Under the pieces are notes generated by a model. That model did not search any database and had not been told where the DNA came from. It saw only the letters and a program-made list of their open reading frames with translations. DNA of 36,588 nucleotides, taken from an uncultured Planctomycetaceae bacterium. Lineage in GTDB: Bacteria; Planctomycetota; Planctomycetia; Planctomycetales; Planctomycetaceae. The stretch is from the NCBI GenBank assembly GCA_903871805.1, contig CAIQIE010000061.1:1-36588 (forward strand), read 5' to 3'. The position numbers and the translations under genes were made by a program. Of the stretch, positions 26,337 through 35,512 are shown piece after piece. The first letter of the stretch is position 1; every line of letters begins with the position of its first letter.

Positions 26337-28202
26337 TTAACGCTGCGGAGGCCCGAGTATTGCCTCCACTTCCAGCGTCTGCTCTCCACGTTTGATAGTC
26401 AGTTTCAGCTTATCACCGGCCTTAGCCGCAACCAGCTTTTCGATCAGCGTCTGATAGCCTTCGACCTGAGCGTCTGCTACTTTTGTGATCACGTCACCGG
26501 TCGTGATCCCCACAGCCTGCGCTGGAGAATCGGGCCGAACAGCGCGAATGACGATTCCATCAGCACCGCTGGCCGCCAGATCCGGTTGCAGTCCAAGGTA
26601 GGGAGTTCTGCTGGTCGGACGGCGACGCCCCGGCTGCGAAGAGGCAAACTCCGGTCGAGTTTCCAGATTGTCAATTCCCTTCAGCAACTGCTCGGTGTAG
26701 TCGATCACCAGAACAGCACCCTCCATATTCAACGTACTTGAGTCATCATCCGGAGTGTGATAGATGTCTGTCATTCCGGTAAAGCAGAACATCACCGGGA
26801 TCTGCTTCTGGTAGAAGGGCAGATGATCGCTGCCTGCAAACGCACCTTCAATGATGGTAATGTCCACAGGAACAACTTCGTCTGCCTTCTTCACAATATC
26901 AGGAAACTCTTTGGCAGTCCCGACGCCATTCACCTCGACAAGATTGTTCTTCAGGTTGCCAATCATATCGAAATTGATCATGGCAACTGTCTTTTCCAGT
27001 GGGTATACCGGAGAATTGACATAGTGCGCGCTACCCAGCAAGCCCCGCTCTTCACCTGAAAAACAGATAAAGACCATGCGTCTCTTTGGCTTTGGGCCAG
27101 CACTGGCGCGTCGCGCCAGTTCAAGTACTGCAGCCGTTCCAGAGGCGTTGTCGTCAGCCCCGTTATGAACTTCCCCGGTACGGTTCGCTGTTCTTGAGCC
27201 ATAACCGCCAAATCCAAGGTGGTCGTAGTGCGCACCAATCACGATCGTTTCGTCAGCCAGAGGGCCTTCGCCCTCGACCACGCCGATGAGGTTGTACGTC
27301 TTCACCGACTTGCCCTGAAAACCTGTCGAAACATCGGCCGCCCAGCCTGTAATCTCCTGAGAAAGGGGCTTCAGCGTTTCGTCAATCAGAGCGCAAACGT
27401 CCTTCAATGAAGACAGTTTGCGATCACCGTCGGCTTTCAGTGGCGATGCCTTCAGAATCTGATCAACCACGGCCTGCTTCACATGCACGAATGGAACAGC
27501 GCTCTCCTCCGTGCCAAAACTTGCCGGAGCAGCCAGCTCGTCGGTGTCCGGCCCTGAAGTACTTCCTGTGTCGTTGACGAAAAGCACGGCCGCAGCGCCA
27601 GACGTCTTAAGTAGTTCCAGCTTGCGATCAATGTAAGCGTTCGGACTGGTTTCCTCACCCCGAAACGCACCCCCCGAACGATTCTGAGGTTCGCGGCGGA
27701 TCAGAACGACAATCTTACCCTTCACGTCGATCCCGGCGTAATCGTTGTACTTGTCTTCATCAGAATTGATGCCGTACCCAATGAATACCAGACTGGCACT
27801 GGCTTTTCCAGAACCTCCCCGCCGAATCGGCTGGAAGTCAGATTCCAGTTTCAGTTTTAGTTCTGCGTTCTCAGGCCCTTTCAATGTGACAGAATTTTCA
27901 TCGGTGACCACGACATCCCCGATTCGTACTTCAAACTCCTGTCGCCATGTCCCGTCGGACATTCCGGGCTTTACGCCAGCTTTCTCATATTCCTTCAGAA
28001 TATGATCTGCTGCCAATTCAATACCCTTCGTTTCGACACCTCGGCCTTCGAGCTCATCCGACGCAAGATGCTCGATGTCAAAGGTTACCCGCCTGACAAT
28101 CTCTTCACGACTAAGATCCTCTGCATGGACATTTCCCAGTGAAATGAGAATTGCGAGGAACGGCGCCTTTGAGACGAACCACCTGTTGGGACCAAACTTC
28201 AT
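26337..28202 (-). CDS. Secreted M28-family metallopeptidase with PA and PDZ domains
   Basis: A 621-residue protein from the ATG at 28202, selected for the signal peptide after it (KAPFLAILISLGNVHA). Residues about 140-260 resemble a protease-associated (PA) insert (ASLVFIGYGINSD, GKIVVLIRREP, AAAVLFVNDTG). The catalytic M28 domain carries the two-zinc set: H325 in GAHYDHLG, D350 in NGADDNASG, E384/E385 in SGEERGLLGS, D412 in INFDMIG, and the His of YHTPDDD. A C-terminal PDZ (about 545-621) contains IVIRAVRPDSPAQAVGITTGDV. M28 enzymes are usually aminopeptidases acting in the periplasm or outside. Intact ligands predict activity. Confidence 0.92.
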   Translation of the reverse strand: MKFGPNRWFVSKAPFLAILISLGNVHAEDLSREEIVRRVTFDIEHLASDELEGRGVETKGIELAADHILKEYEKAGVKPGMSDGTWRQEFEVRIGDVVVTDENSVTLKGPENAELKLKLESDFQPIRRGGSGKASASLVFIGYGINSDEDKYNDYAGIDVKGKIVVLIRREPQNRSGGAFRGEETSPNAYIDRKLELLKTSGAAAVLFVNDTGSTSGPDTDELAAPASFGTEESAVPFVHVKQAVVDQILKASPLKADGDRKLSSLKDVCALIDETLKPLSQEITGWAADVSTGFQGKSVKTYNLIGVVEGEGPLADETIVIGAHYDHLGFGGYGSRTANRTGEVHNGADDNASGTAAVLELARRASAGPKPKRRMVFICFSGEERGLLGSAHYVNSPVYPLEKTVAMINFDMIGNLKNNLVEVNGVGTAKEFPDIVKKADEVVPVDITIIEGAFAGSDHLPFYQKQIPVMFCFTGMTDIYHTPDDDSSTLNMEGAVLVIDYTEQLLKGIDNLETRPEFASSQPGRRRPTSRTPYLGLQPDLAASGADGIVIRAVRPDSPAQAVGITTGDVITKVADAQVEGYQTLIEKLVAAKAGDKLKLTIKRGEQTLEVEAILGPPQR

Positions 28203-28813
28203 TGCTGTACCCCGGTACTGTGCCAGTTGTGAATGAGTCAGTATTCGGACACAAAGCAATGGGGACGTTCTGCAAAACTCTGCAGGCAGAACCGTGGGGG
28301 TGCTCTGAGTTTACGCAGACCAAGGGGAACATTCCGGAGTTCTGTTCAACCCCGTGTTCTCAGATCTGCCACTTCATAAGTGTCCGGAACCGCACGTATC
28401 GTACAGCGTGTACACGGATTTGGCGAAGGCTGCGTAACCTGGCATCCGGAAATCTGAGCAAATTCCGGCGTCAGAAGAATTCTCTTTGCCCAAACGACAA
28501 AGGCGGTGGTGCAGGCAACTTTTACAACGCGTGGATGTCCGACCAGCTGCCAGCAATTAAACGAACCGGAGATCCGCAGGCCAATACCGCGTTCCTCCAA
28601 GCGAGAGCGGTGAGGTCAGCCATCGAACAAAGACAGATGCGGTTCCCTAAAAACGACAGTTGGATCGCCCAAAACAGCAGACTCCAACAGACAGCATGCT
28701 CCCGATGAACATCCTTGTTGGTGCGTGCTGCACAGTCCTTATTGGTGACCAGGTGCTGCACAGTCCATGTTCGCCAATGCCAGCGCTTAATCGCTTTGGA
28801 AACTCAGACCAAA
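28203..28813. other. Intergenic stretch with a short direct repeat
   Basis: About 610 bp between the LuxR-type gene and the M28 gene, both on the minus strand. There is no supportable gene; a long plus-strand frame starting inside the M28 gene has no recognisable content. GTGCTGCACAGTCC occurs exactly at 28725-28738 and 28753-28766, with similar preceding sequence (ttggtg), giving an approximate 28-bp tandem just downstream of the luxR stop. Confidence 0.5.
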
Positions 28814-29146
28814 TCAACCAGACGCATTTTCAACAGCATCCGCAACTTCAGCCTCGCCACTGCCCGCGATTGTCACTCCAAAAAAACCAGCCTCCAGGTA
28901 AATTCGAATCAGACCTGCAAGACCGGGTACATCCAGGCGGCGATAAGCGGAGAGCCGATGCTTTTCGACCGTTTTCATACTAATCCTCAGCCGATCTGCA
29001 CATTCGCGTGAAGACAGCCCGTCGGCAGCCAGGGCGGCGATTTCCTGTTCACGCGGCGACAGTCTTTCAAAAAGACTGCGGGCCAAATCCCGTCGTTCGC
29101 ACCAACTTGCGAATTCATCGCGATCCGCTTCCAAAGTCTCTGTCAC
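28814..29146 (-). CDS. Small LuxR-type HTH transcriptional regulator
   Basis: A 110-residue protein. The start is GTG at 29146 with AAGGTG 6 bp upstream. Residues about 29-92 form a LuxR/NarL-type DNA-binding domain: LSPREQEIAALAADGLSSRE, then CADRLRISMKTVEKHRLSAYRRL. The C-terminal tail is short (GVTIAGSGEAEVADAVENAS). There is no receiver or other sensory domain, so it is a stand-alone HTH. It may respond to another protein or act constitutively. Targets are unknown; the M28 gene downstream is a possible one. Confidence 0.85.
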   Translation of the reverse strand: MTETLEADRDEFASWCERRDLARSLFERLSPREQEIAALAADGLSSRECADRLRISMKTVEKHRLSAYRRLDVPGLAGLIRIYLEAGFFGVTIAGSGEAEVADAVENASG

Positions 29147-29956
29147 AATTACACCTTATAAACCTTACACACCTGTTCGGGTGGGCAAAAAAAATGAATG
29201 CAGGCCAGCGAGAAACTGTTCTGAAAATTTTCAGCATATCAAAGCCGGCAATCACCAGCCTCGTCGTTGCTGTTGCTCTTTCAAGTCTGCAAAGTACCAC
29301 GCTCTTGCCGCCCTACGGCGCACAACACACTGAGGCGGCAATCCCCTTGGGAGGTGGTCCTATGCTAGTCAGTTGAACAGTATCGACGACTGACAGTGGG
29401 TTTTCTACTAACTGAACAGAATTCAAAACGAAATTCAAAACGAAATCACGCCAAAATTCGGTTTTTTCATATCTAAAGCGGGTCAACACCCACCTCTGGT
29501 GTGGTTTTTGTACAGTATACGATTAAGTCGCCCCGTTGGCAATTACTGGGGAGGTGACCAGTTCTTCACATCTCTCAAAGCGACGGGCTCCTGATGAAGA
29601 CGCGTTGATGGAGACTGTCATATCGGGGCAGTTTTCCAGGTACCCAAACCCGACCAATCTCCGATTTTCTGACTGGTGTCGCTGGAATCTTTTACTGGCA
29701 AAGACAAGAGTCTGCTTCGACAAGAATTCGGATGCCTGTAACCTGCAGGGGTCACAGCCAGTCAAAAATCGATCGTGGTCCCAGCGCAATACAGGATCGT
29801 TGGTCTCAGTAATCGCCGGAATCCCGCTTGCGAAGCAATCCGGAAGGACGTCTCTGGGCATGGCACAACCAACCCAACCGGAGTTTTTTAACAGACTGTG
29901 TAAAGCTGAGTGTGTTCATAAAAAGGGGGTCGCTACTGGACCCGGGGTTTCTTGTG
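29147..29956. other. Intergenic stretch with possible peptide frame and small tandem repeat
   Basis: About 800 bp between the divergent LuxR-type gene and the SDR gene. It includes a possible exported-peptide frame (29194-29376) and a two-copy 12-bp tandem ATTCAAAACGAA at 29421-29444. A low-stability hairpin with T-run (ACACC...GGTGT, then ttttt) lies near 29489-29515. The SDR frame stays open upstream to 29828, but the sequence there is unlike an SDR. Confidence 0.45.
29194..29376 (+). CDS. Possible 60-residue exported or membrane peptide
   Basis: An ATG at 29194 opens a 60-codon frame with a charged start (MNAGQRETVLKIFSISK) and a hydrophobic segment AITSLVVAVALSSLQSTTLL. A Gly/Pro-rich end with GGGPMLVS follows. 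This could be a signal-peptide-bearing small protein divergent from the luxR-type gene. There is no clean Shine-Dalgarno (gggtggg lies 12 bp upstream) and no known family. It may be chance. Confidence 0.25.
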   Translation: MNAGQRETVLKIFSISKPAITSLVVAVALSSLQSTTLLPPYGAQHTEAAIPLGGGPMLVS

Positions 29957-30976
29957 ATGCGAATGCTGGTGACAGGTGGTGGTGGCTTTCTGGGTTTGTA
30001 TTTGGTGGAAGGTCTGGTGGCTGCTGGTCATCAGGTGCGAGTGCTCTGTCGCGGCCGATATGCGGCCCTCGATGCGCTGGGTGTGGAAACGGTTCAGGGA
30101 GACCTGCGTGACGCAAGGATAGTGGGTGACGCCTGTTGTGGAGTGGAATCAGTCTTTCACGCGGCGGCAATACCCGGTGTCTGGGGACCTCGATCGCTGT
30201 ACTTCGGCATCAATTTCATGGGCACTCAAAATGTCCTGGCGGCCTGCCAAAAGCAAGGTGTTCGGCGGCTGATCTACACCAGCTCCCCGAGTGTGGTTTT
30301 TGATGGTCGTGAGCACCTGAATGGCACGGAATCGCTGGCCTATCCAACCCGTTGGTTGTGTCATTACCCGCATTCCAAAGCGTTGGCCGAGCAGGCCGTC
30401 CTTTCCGCTGCAAAATCAGATGGTCTTCGGACAGTATCGCTCAGACCACACCTGATCTGGGGCCCTCGAGACAACCACTTGATCCCGCGGTTGATTACGG
30501 CCGCCAGGCGAGGTAGGCTCCGGCAGGTGGGAAACGGCCACAATATGGTCTCTGTTGCCTACGTTGAAAATGTGGCTGCGGCCCATTTAATGGCTGAAGA
30601 ATCGTTGCGGGATTCAGCGAAGATCTCCGGAAAAGCCTACTTTATTAACGAACCGGAGGCGGTGAATCTTTGGGAATGGATCAACCTTTTGCTCCAGCGG
30701 TCCGGACTTCCGCCGGTGACGCAGAGGATTTCAGCGAACGCGGCATGGCGGCTGGGCACCGTTCTGGAGGGAGTCTGGACGCTGCTGAGGTTAGGTGGAG
30801 AGCCTCCGATGACGCGTTTTGTGGCTTCACAGCTGGCCGGTTCGCATAGCTACAGCATCGAGGCAGCGGCACGCGATTTTGGTTACCGCCCTACGGTGAG
30901 CATCGCGGAAGGACTGCGCAGAATCCAGCCCGACCTGGACGCACTCGGACGAAGTCAAAAGGGGAAGACTGGATAA
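29957..30976 (+). CDS. NAD(P)-dependent SDR, 3-beta-HSD/OleD-like epimerase-dehydratase family
   Basis: A 339-residue extended SDR. I chose the ATG at 29957 because it opens directly on the Rossmann strand MRMLVTGGGGFLGLYLVEGL. Other family features are a VLCRGRYAALDALG strand with an Arg favouring NADP, GDLRDARIV, VFHAAAIPGVWGP, the active-site Ser in YTSSPSVVFDG, and YPHSK carrying Tyr and Lys of the YxxxK pair. RPHLIWGPRDNHLIPRL and a conserved C-terminal FGYRPTVSIAEGL complete it. OleD-type members reduce beta-keto acids in head-to-head hydrocarbon synthesis; other members act on sterols or sugars. Proximity to the ketosynthase suggests a lipid substrate. Confidence 0.87.
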   Translation: MRMLVTGGGGFLGLYLVEGLVAAGHQVRVLCRGRYAALDALGVETVQGDLRDARIVGDACCGVESVFHAAAIPGVWGPRSLYFGINFMGTQNVLAACQKQGVRRLIYTSSPSVVFDGREHLNGTESLAYPTRWLCHYPHSKALAEQAVLSAAKSDGLRTVSLRPHLIWGPRDNHLIPRLITAARRGRLRQVGNGHNMVSVAYVENVAAAHLMAEESLRDSAKISGKAYFINEPEAVNLWEWINLLLQRSGLPPVTQRISANAAWRLGTVLEGVWTLLRLGGEPPMTRFVASQLAGSHSYSIEAAARDFGYRPTVSIAEGLRRIQPDLDALGRSQKGKTG

Positions 30977-31566
30977 CCAGAGCGGCTTCCAGCATGGGGC
31001 GGCCATGTGTTAGTCGGCGGCCGAACCGTGATCGATTGCTTTTAGGGCAGGGGGTTTCTGGCCGATTTTTAACGGGCGCAGCCAGCAGCGGTCGCCGGCA
31101 AAAGTTCACTTTTTCTGTTGTGTGGCCTGAACGAGCAGGAAGCAGAAAGTCGACATAGCGGCTGTTTTCAGTGGATTCCTGGGAAACCTGCCGAAACATT
31201 AGAGTTCCGCTGGAAGCTGCAGCGACGAAGAAACCGTAACTGCTGCTTGTCAGACAGGAAAGCTGTCTGTAACCTTTTGGTAAGATTTCGTGTAAGATCC
31301 GATCCGGTGATTGTGCAGAGCGGTTTGCCGCAAATTTTTTGCTCAACGAAACGGAGAAATTCAGTAATCGCTGGGAAAGGCGGAATTTTTCGCCCACGGT
31401 TACGGTTCCGGGTTGTAAAACCAGTTTCGCACGGACTAAACACGACGAAATCAAGAAACAACATCCCAAACAGAGAGTGTGCTGGAATGGCGGGGCGTGC
31501 GATCCTTCGCAGCCCTGCTGTTCCCAAAAAATTCATACGCTCAAGTTCTTAAGGTTTCCTGCAGTG
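30977..31566. other. Spacer before the ketosynthase gene, no supportable gene
   Basis: 590 bp. A minus-strand frame of 192 codons crosses from the SDR gene and looks like a shadow. A small hairpin, CAGACAG-gaaag-CTGTCTG, lies at 31251-31269. Two GTAAGAT elements follow near 31279 and 31291. These may belong to a ketosynthase promoter or leader, but no box pair is certain. Confidence 0.45.
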
Positions 31567-32802
31567 ATGGATCATGATCGTATTGTGATAACCGGGGTCG
31601 GGCTTGCGTCCCCCAACGGCAACAACCTTCAAGAGTTCCGGCAATCGCTTCTGCAGGGCCGATCGGGCGTCGTCAACTACGAGACTCGGTACATGGGGCC
31701 TGTCCTCGCAGGCGTCTGTCATTTCGACGAACTGCGCTACCAGAAGAAGAAGGATCTTCGCAGGGGCACAAGAGCCGGGTCGATCTCTGTGTACTGTGCG
31801 AACGAAGCGGTCAAGGATTCAGGGCTGGACTGGGCCACAGTCTCACGAGACCGCGTGGGCGTTTACATAGGCATTACCGAACACGGAAATGTCGAAACAG
31901 AGAACGAAGTTTACGAGATTTCGAAATTTCAATACGACACAAAAGTCTGGTCACACCACCACAATCCAAGAACGGTGGCCAACAATGCGGCCGGAGAAGT
32001 CACGCTGAACATGGGGATCACAGGGCCGCACCTGACGCTCGGTGCAGCATGTGCTGCAGGCAATGCTGGATTTATTCAGGCGGCGCAAATGCTCAAACTT
32101 CGCGAAGTTGACATTGCAGTCGCGGGCGGGGTGTCTGAAAGCATTCACACATTTGGAATTTTCGCCAGCTTTGCAGCCCAGGGGGCTCTTGCATCGCACG
32201 AGGATCCGTCGAAGGCCTGTCGTCCGTTTGATGTCCATCGCAACGGCATTGTCGTGGCGGAAGGGGGCGGAATCTGCACGGTCGAGCGATTAGAGGACGC
32301 CCGTCGTCGGGGAGCAAAGATCTATGCGGAGATTATCGGATATGCGATGAACTCTGATGCTCGCGACTTCGTCCTGCCTGATTCCGGCCGGCAGGCGGAA
32401 TGTGTGCATCTGGCACTAAAGCGGGCAGGGCTGCGACCAGATCAAATTGACATCGTCAGCAGTCATGCCACGGCGACGGAGCAAGGTGACATAGAGGAAG
32501 CCAGTGCGCTTCGCAAGGTCTTCGGTGATTGTCCCCGAACCGCCATTAATAACTCAAAAAGCTTCATCGGCCATGCAATGGGAGCCGCTGGTGCACTCGA
32601 ACTACTGGGCAACTTGCCGTCGTTTGACGATGGAATTGCACACGCTACAATCAATTTGGACAATCTGGACCCCAGATGCAGTCTGCCAAATCTGGTCATA
32701 AATGAACCCAGAGACATGGGCTCTGTGAACTGCATCCTGAACAACTCGTTTGGGATGCTGGGAATCAATTCCGTTGTGATTGTTCAGAAATTTCAGGACT
32801 AA
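31567..32802 (+). CDS. Beta-ketoacyl-ACP synthase (FabF-like ketosynthase)
   Basis: A 411-residue protein, normal for the KAS II family. The ATG at 31567 starts the family's first strand, MDHDRIVITGVGLASPNGNN; AAGG lies about 12 bp upstream. The active site is complete: Cys162 in GAACAAGNAGF, His300 in SSHATATEQGD, and Lys331/His336 in NSKSFIGHAMGAAG. The motif HATAT replaces the usual HGTGT, and AACAAG replaces TACASG, so it belongs to a divergent branch rather than housekeeping FabF. It would condense an ACP-bound acyl chain with malonyl-ACP. The stand-alone ACP (33385) and CrtI-like oxidoreductase (33927) follow on the same strand, suggesting one lipid or polyketide pathway. The product is unknown. 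Confidence 0.92.
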   Translation: MDHDRIVITGVGLASPNGNNLQEFRQSLLQGRSGVVNYETRYMGPVLAGVCHFDELRYQKKKDLRRGTRAGSISVYCANEAVKDSGLDWATVSRDRVGVYIGITEHGNVETENEVYEISKFQYDTKVWSHHHNPRTVANNAAGEVTLNMGITGPHLTLGAACAAGNAGFIQAAQMLKLREVDIAVAGGVSESIHTFGIFASFAAQGALASHEDPSKACRPFDVHRNGIVVAEGGGICTVERLEDARRRGAKIYAEIIGYAMNSDARDFVLPDSGRQAECVHLALKRAGLRPDQIDIVSSHATATEQGDIEEASALRKVFGDCPRTAINNSKSFIGHAMGAAGALELLGNLPSFDDGIAHATINLDNLDPRCSLPNLVINEPRDMGSVNCILNNSFGMLGINSVVIVQKFQD

Positions 32803-33384
32803 TCTGCCTTCCGACAGTTTTGGTAGCCCAAATCTGGCTAGAGTGACGAAAAGAATCAGGTGCTGGACTCCTTTCGTGTTCGGTATCCGTTTTCTCAACT
32901 CGATGTGTTTTGGCTATCTGCTTCCATAGATCGCGGCAGGTGGATGGCAGGCAAGTTGTCTGTGGGATGTTTGCACAGGAACGCCGTAGAAAACGGTCAG
33001 GTGCAGAACGGCCAAGTGTGAGAATTTCGTGAACGAGTCGCTCTGATGTGGCTTCTGTGTTTCCAAGACTCGGCATCATCGTTAAAAATGGGTGTGGCTA
33101 AAGGTTGTGTCATCAAAACGTGGTGCTCCAGAGGCATTCGCAAAAGGTAAGCCGCAACAAGTAGTCACAATTGCAGAATGCAAGTTTCGTGGGCCACGTG
33201 TTTTCAGGCCAGGAAAACTGTAACCGGTTCAGTGAAGCAATTTGTTCTGGCAGCCTGTCTGGGATTGGGTGCACAACGGGTTCTGGGCAGATAGTAAGCA
33301 ACTGGTGGAAACATTTTCGGGATGTGTTGCATTTTACACTGCAACATGTAGCAAGAATTGGGATTGCAGCGAGGGGATAGTTTG
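32803..33384. other. Spacer between ketosynthase and ACP, no supportable gene
   Basis: About 580 bp. Short frames on both strands show no recognisable domain. A weak stem TAGCC-GGCTA lies near 32826-32842, shortly after the ketosynthase stop. The spacer is long for genes of one pathway, so the ACP probably has its own promoter here. No clear boxes were identified. Confidence 0.45.
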
Positions 33385-33645
33385 ATGACGGCTGATCAGA
33401 TCCGGCAGGTGATTCTGGACATTCTGGAGCGAATTGCTCCGGACGAGGATCTGACCGGACTTGAGGATGCGCGTCCGTTTCGTGAACAGATGGAACTGGA
33501 CAGCATGGATTTCCTCGACATCGTTATGGAACTGCGGAAGATGTATCGCATTCAGATTCCAGAAGAAGATTATTCAAATCTGAATACGATGGCTGGCACG
33601 GTAGCCTATCTTCTGCCGCGGCTAAGAGACGTTGCCGCCGTTTAA
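33385..33645 (+). CDS. Stand-alone acyl carrier protein
   Basis: An 86-residue protein. The ATG at 33385 is preceded by GAGGGG. The sequence is acidic and helical, with the phosphopantetheine site at the start of helix II (QMELDSMDFLDIVMEL, the Ser in DSM). The third helix contains IPEEDYSNLNTMAGTVAYL. Compared with housekeeping AcpP it has DSMDFLD instead of DSLDTVE, so it is a specialised carrier. It lies 280 bp before the CrtI-like gene and probably carries the chain extended by the upstream ketosynthase. A phosphopantetheinyl transferase is not in the window. Confidence 0.93.
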   Translation: MTADQIRQVILDILERIAPDEDLTGLEDARPFREQMELDSMDFLDIVMELRKMYRIQIPEEDYSNLNTMAGTVAYLLPRLRDVAAV

Positions 33646-33926
33646 TTGCTGGCAGCAGCGTACCTGTGTTGGGGCGATGCTGTTTCCCAGACCACAGGTA
33701 CTGTTTTTGGGGGATGGTGCCAAATCCTCAAGGGATCGTTGCGGTTAACGATGTTCTCCTTCCAAAACTGAGTTTGTGCCACTTTGAAACTAACGGTAGT
33801 TCCAGGACTGGTTTGGGATTGGGATATCAGGAATTCCAGCCTGTTTAAGTCTCCGGGGGTCGTAGTATATCGGGCCTGTATCTGAGGAGACTTGTTTGAC
33901 CGCAGGCCAGCGGCTTTTCGGGGAGA

Positions 33927-35312
33927 ATGACGACCGTGAGGTACGACACCGTGATTATTGGCGCCGGAATGTCCGGCTTGTCTGCCGGTGTGCGTCTTGC
34001 CTACTACGAAAAAAAAGTCTGCATTCTGGAACGCCACACGACCATCGGCGGACTGAATTCGTTCTATCGACTGCGAAAACGCAATTACGACGTCGGGTTG
34101 CATGCGATCACGAATTATGCAGAACCGGGAACAAAACAGGGACCGCTCAGCAAGTTACTGCGTCAGCTGCGAATGACGTGGGAAGATTTTGACCTGCGGC
34201 CACAATTACGGTCGTCAATTGTCTTCCCGGATTGCAAACTGTACTTCACAAATCAGTTCTCTGTCTTTGTCGACCAGGTGGCAACCGCCTTTCCCAGCCA
34301 GATCGATGGCTTTCGTCGGCTGGTGCAAAGAATCGCAGACCATGATGCCCTAAGTCTGGATCGTCAGGTACTGTCAGCGCGGCAGGTTGTTTCTGAGTAT
34401 ATTCACGATCCGCTTCTGGTGGACATGATCTTTTGCCCGCTGATGTTCTACGGCAGCGCGACGCCGCGCGACATGGACTTCAGCCAGTTTGTCATCATGT
34501 TTAAGAGTATCTTCCACGAAGGGTTTGGGCGTCCGTTTGAAGGCATCCGGCTAATCCTGAAGAAACTCGTACGACATTTCAGGTCACTTGGCGGAGATCT
34601 GAAACTGCGGGCTGGAGTGCGCGAAATACGCCACACGGGCGGACGCGCCACCGCTGTAACCCTGGATGATGGCACGGAAATTGAAGCCGACAACATCCTG
34701 TCATCTGCCGGCTCAGCAGAGACCATGCGGATGATTAGTCCTGGAAGCCCGCCGGTAAAAGCCGACCCCGGAGATATCTCTTTCGTTGAATCCATCAGCG
34801 TTCTGGATTGTGCACCGGCGGACCTGGGGCATCGCGACACAATCGTCTTTTACAGTGATTCGCCAAAACTCTTTTACGAGCGTCCCAGCGAACCCGTGGA
34901 TCTTCGCAGCGGAATCATTTGTTCTCCCAATAATTTTGATTATTCGGAACCTCTTGAAGACGGACGAATCCGCATCACGGCACTGGCAAATCCGCATTAC
35001 TGGATGAACCTGTCGGACGAGCAATACGTTGCCGAAAAAGACCTCTGGAATGATCGGATCATCCAAAGCGCCGTGAAACACATCCCGGAATTTCGGTCGC
35101 ATGTTGTTGACACTGACGTCTTCACTCCCAAAACTATTCGAAGATTTACCGGCCACCTGAATGGTTGTGTTTACGGTGCCCCGGAAAAATTTGTCAACGG
35201 ACAGACTCCACTGTCGAATTTGTTTCTCTGCGGCACGGATCAGGGGTTCCTTGGAATTGTTGGAGCGATGCTGAGTGGAATCACGATTGCCAATCGCCAT
35301 CTGTTGAAATAG
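33927..35312 (+). CDS. CrtI/phytoene-desaturase-like FAD oxidoreductase
   Basis: A 461-residue flavoprotein. The ATG at 33927 has GGGGAG directly upstream. The N-terminal FAD-binding Rossmann motif is YDTVIIGAGMSGLSAGVRLA, with the acidic end of strand 2 in CILERHTTIGGLNSF. The carotenoid-desaturase family landmarks continue with NYDVGLHAI and a C-terminal FAD-contact stretch, LFLCGTDQGFLGIVGAMLSG. Family members desaturate, saturate or isomerise polyenes and retinoids. No phytoene synthase or other carotenoid gene is nearby, whereas a ketosynthase and ACP are, so the substrate may be an ACP-bound or free polyunsaturated acyl chain. That assignment is inference. Confidence 0.88.
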   Translation: MTTVRYDTVIIGAGMSGLSAGVRLAYYEKKVCILERHTTIGGLNSFYRLRKRNYDVGLHAITNYAEPGTKQGPLSKLLRQLRMTWEDFDLRPQLRSSIVFPDCKLYFTNQFSVFVDQVATAFPSQIDGFRRLVQRIADHDALSLDRQVLSARQVVSEYIHDPLLVDMIFCPLMFYGSATPRDMDFSQFVIMFKSIFHEGFGRPFEGIRLILKKLVRHFRSLGGDLKLRAGVREIRHTGGRATAVTLDDGTEIEADNILSSAGSAETMRMISPGSPPVKADPGDISFVESISVLDCAPADLGHRDTIVFYSDSPKLFYERPSEPVDLRSGIICSPNNFDYSEPLEDGRIRITALANPHYWMNLSDEQYVAEKDLWNDRIIQSAVKHIPEFRSHVVDTDVFTPKTIRRFTGHLNGCVYGAPEKFVNGQTPLSNLFLCGTDQGFLGIVGAMLSGITIANRHLLK

Positions 35313-35432
35313 TGCCAAAAGCCTGCGTGGCATCTGACGTCGAACTCCTTGAGATACCCCGTAATTGGTCGGTCTTCACACAGACAAAAGCAGTTATGCT
35401 GCAGGGTTCCAAATGCTTGCAGACTGATGGCG

Positions 35433-35468
35433 GAACTCTGATGACTCGGTAACCGCGCATCGGAGTTC
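35433..35468 (+). promoter_or_regulatory. Hairpin in the leader of the ceramidase-like gene
   Basis: GAACTC at 35433-35438 pairs with GAGTTC at 35463-35468, and the stem continues inward with T-G and GATG/CATC pairs. An inner CGG-taa-CCG stem sits near 35447-35455. No T-tract follows. It could be the terminator of the CrtI-like gene or a leader element 45 bp before the next start. Confidence 0.4.
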
Positions 35469-35512
35469 GTTGATTGCGACAGCGAACCCTTCAGCAATCA
35501 GGAAGAAGCCTC

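Noticed and set aside
28151..28708. 185-codon plus-strand frame starting inside the M28 gene
   Set aside because: The beginning is antisense to the signal peptide of the M28 protein, and the remainder has random-like composition.
30891..31469. 192-codon minus-strand frame between the SDR and ketosynthase genes
   Set aside because: Its 3' part is antisense to the SDR gene, and a plus-strand frame covers the rest; no domain is recognised.
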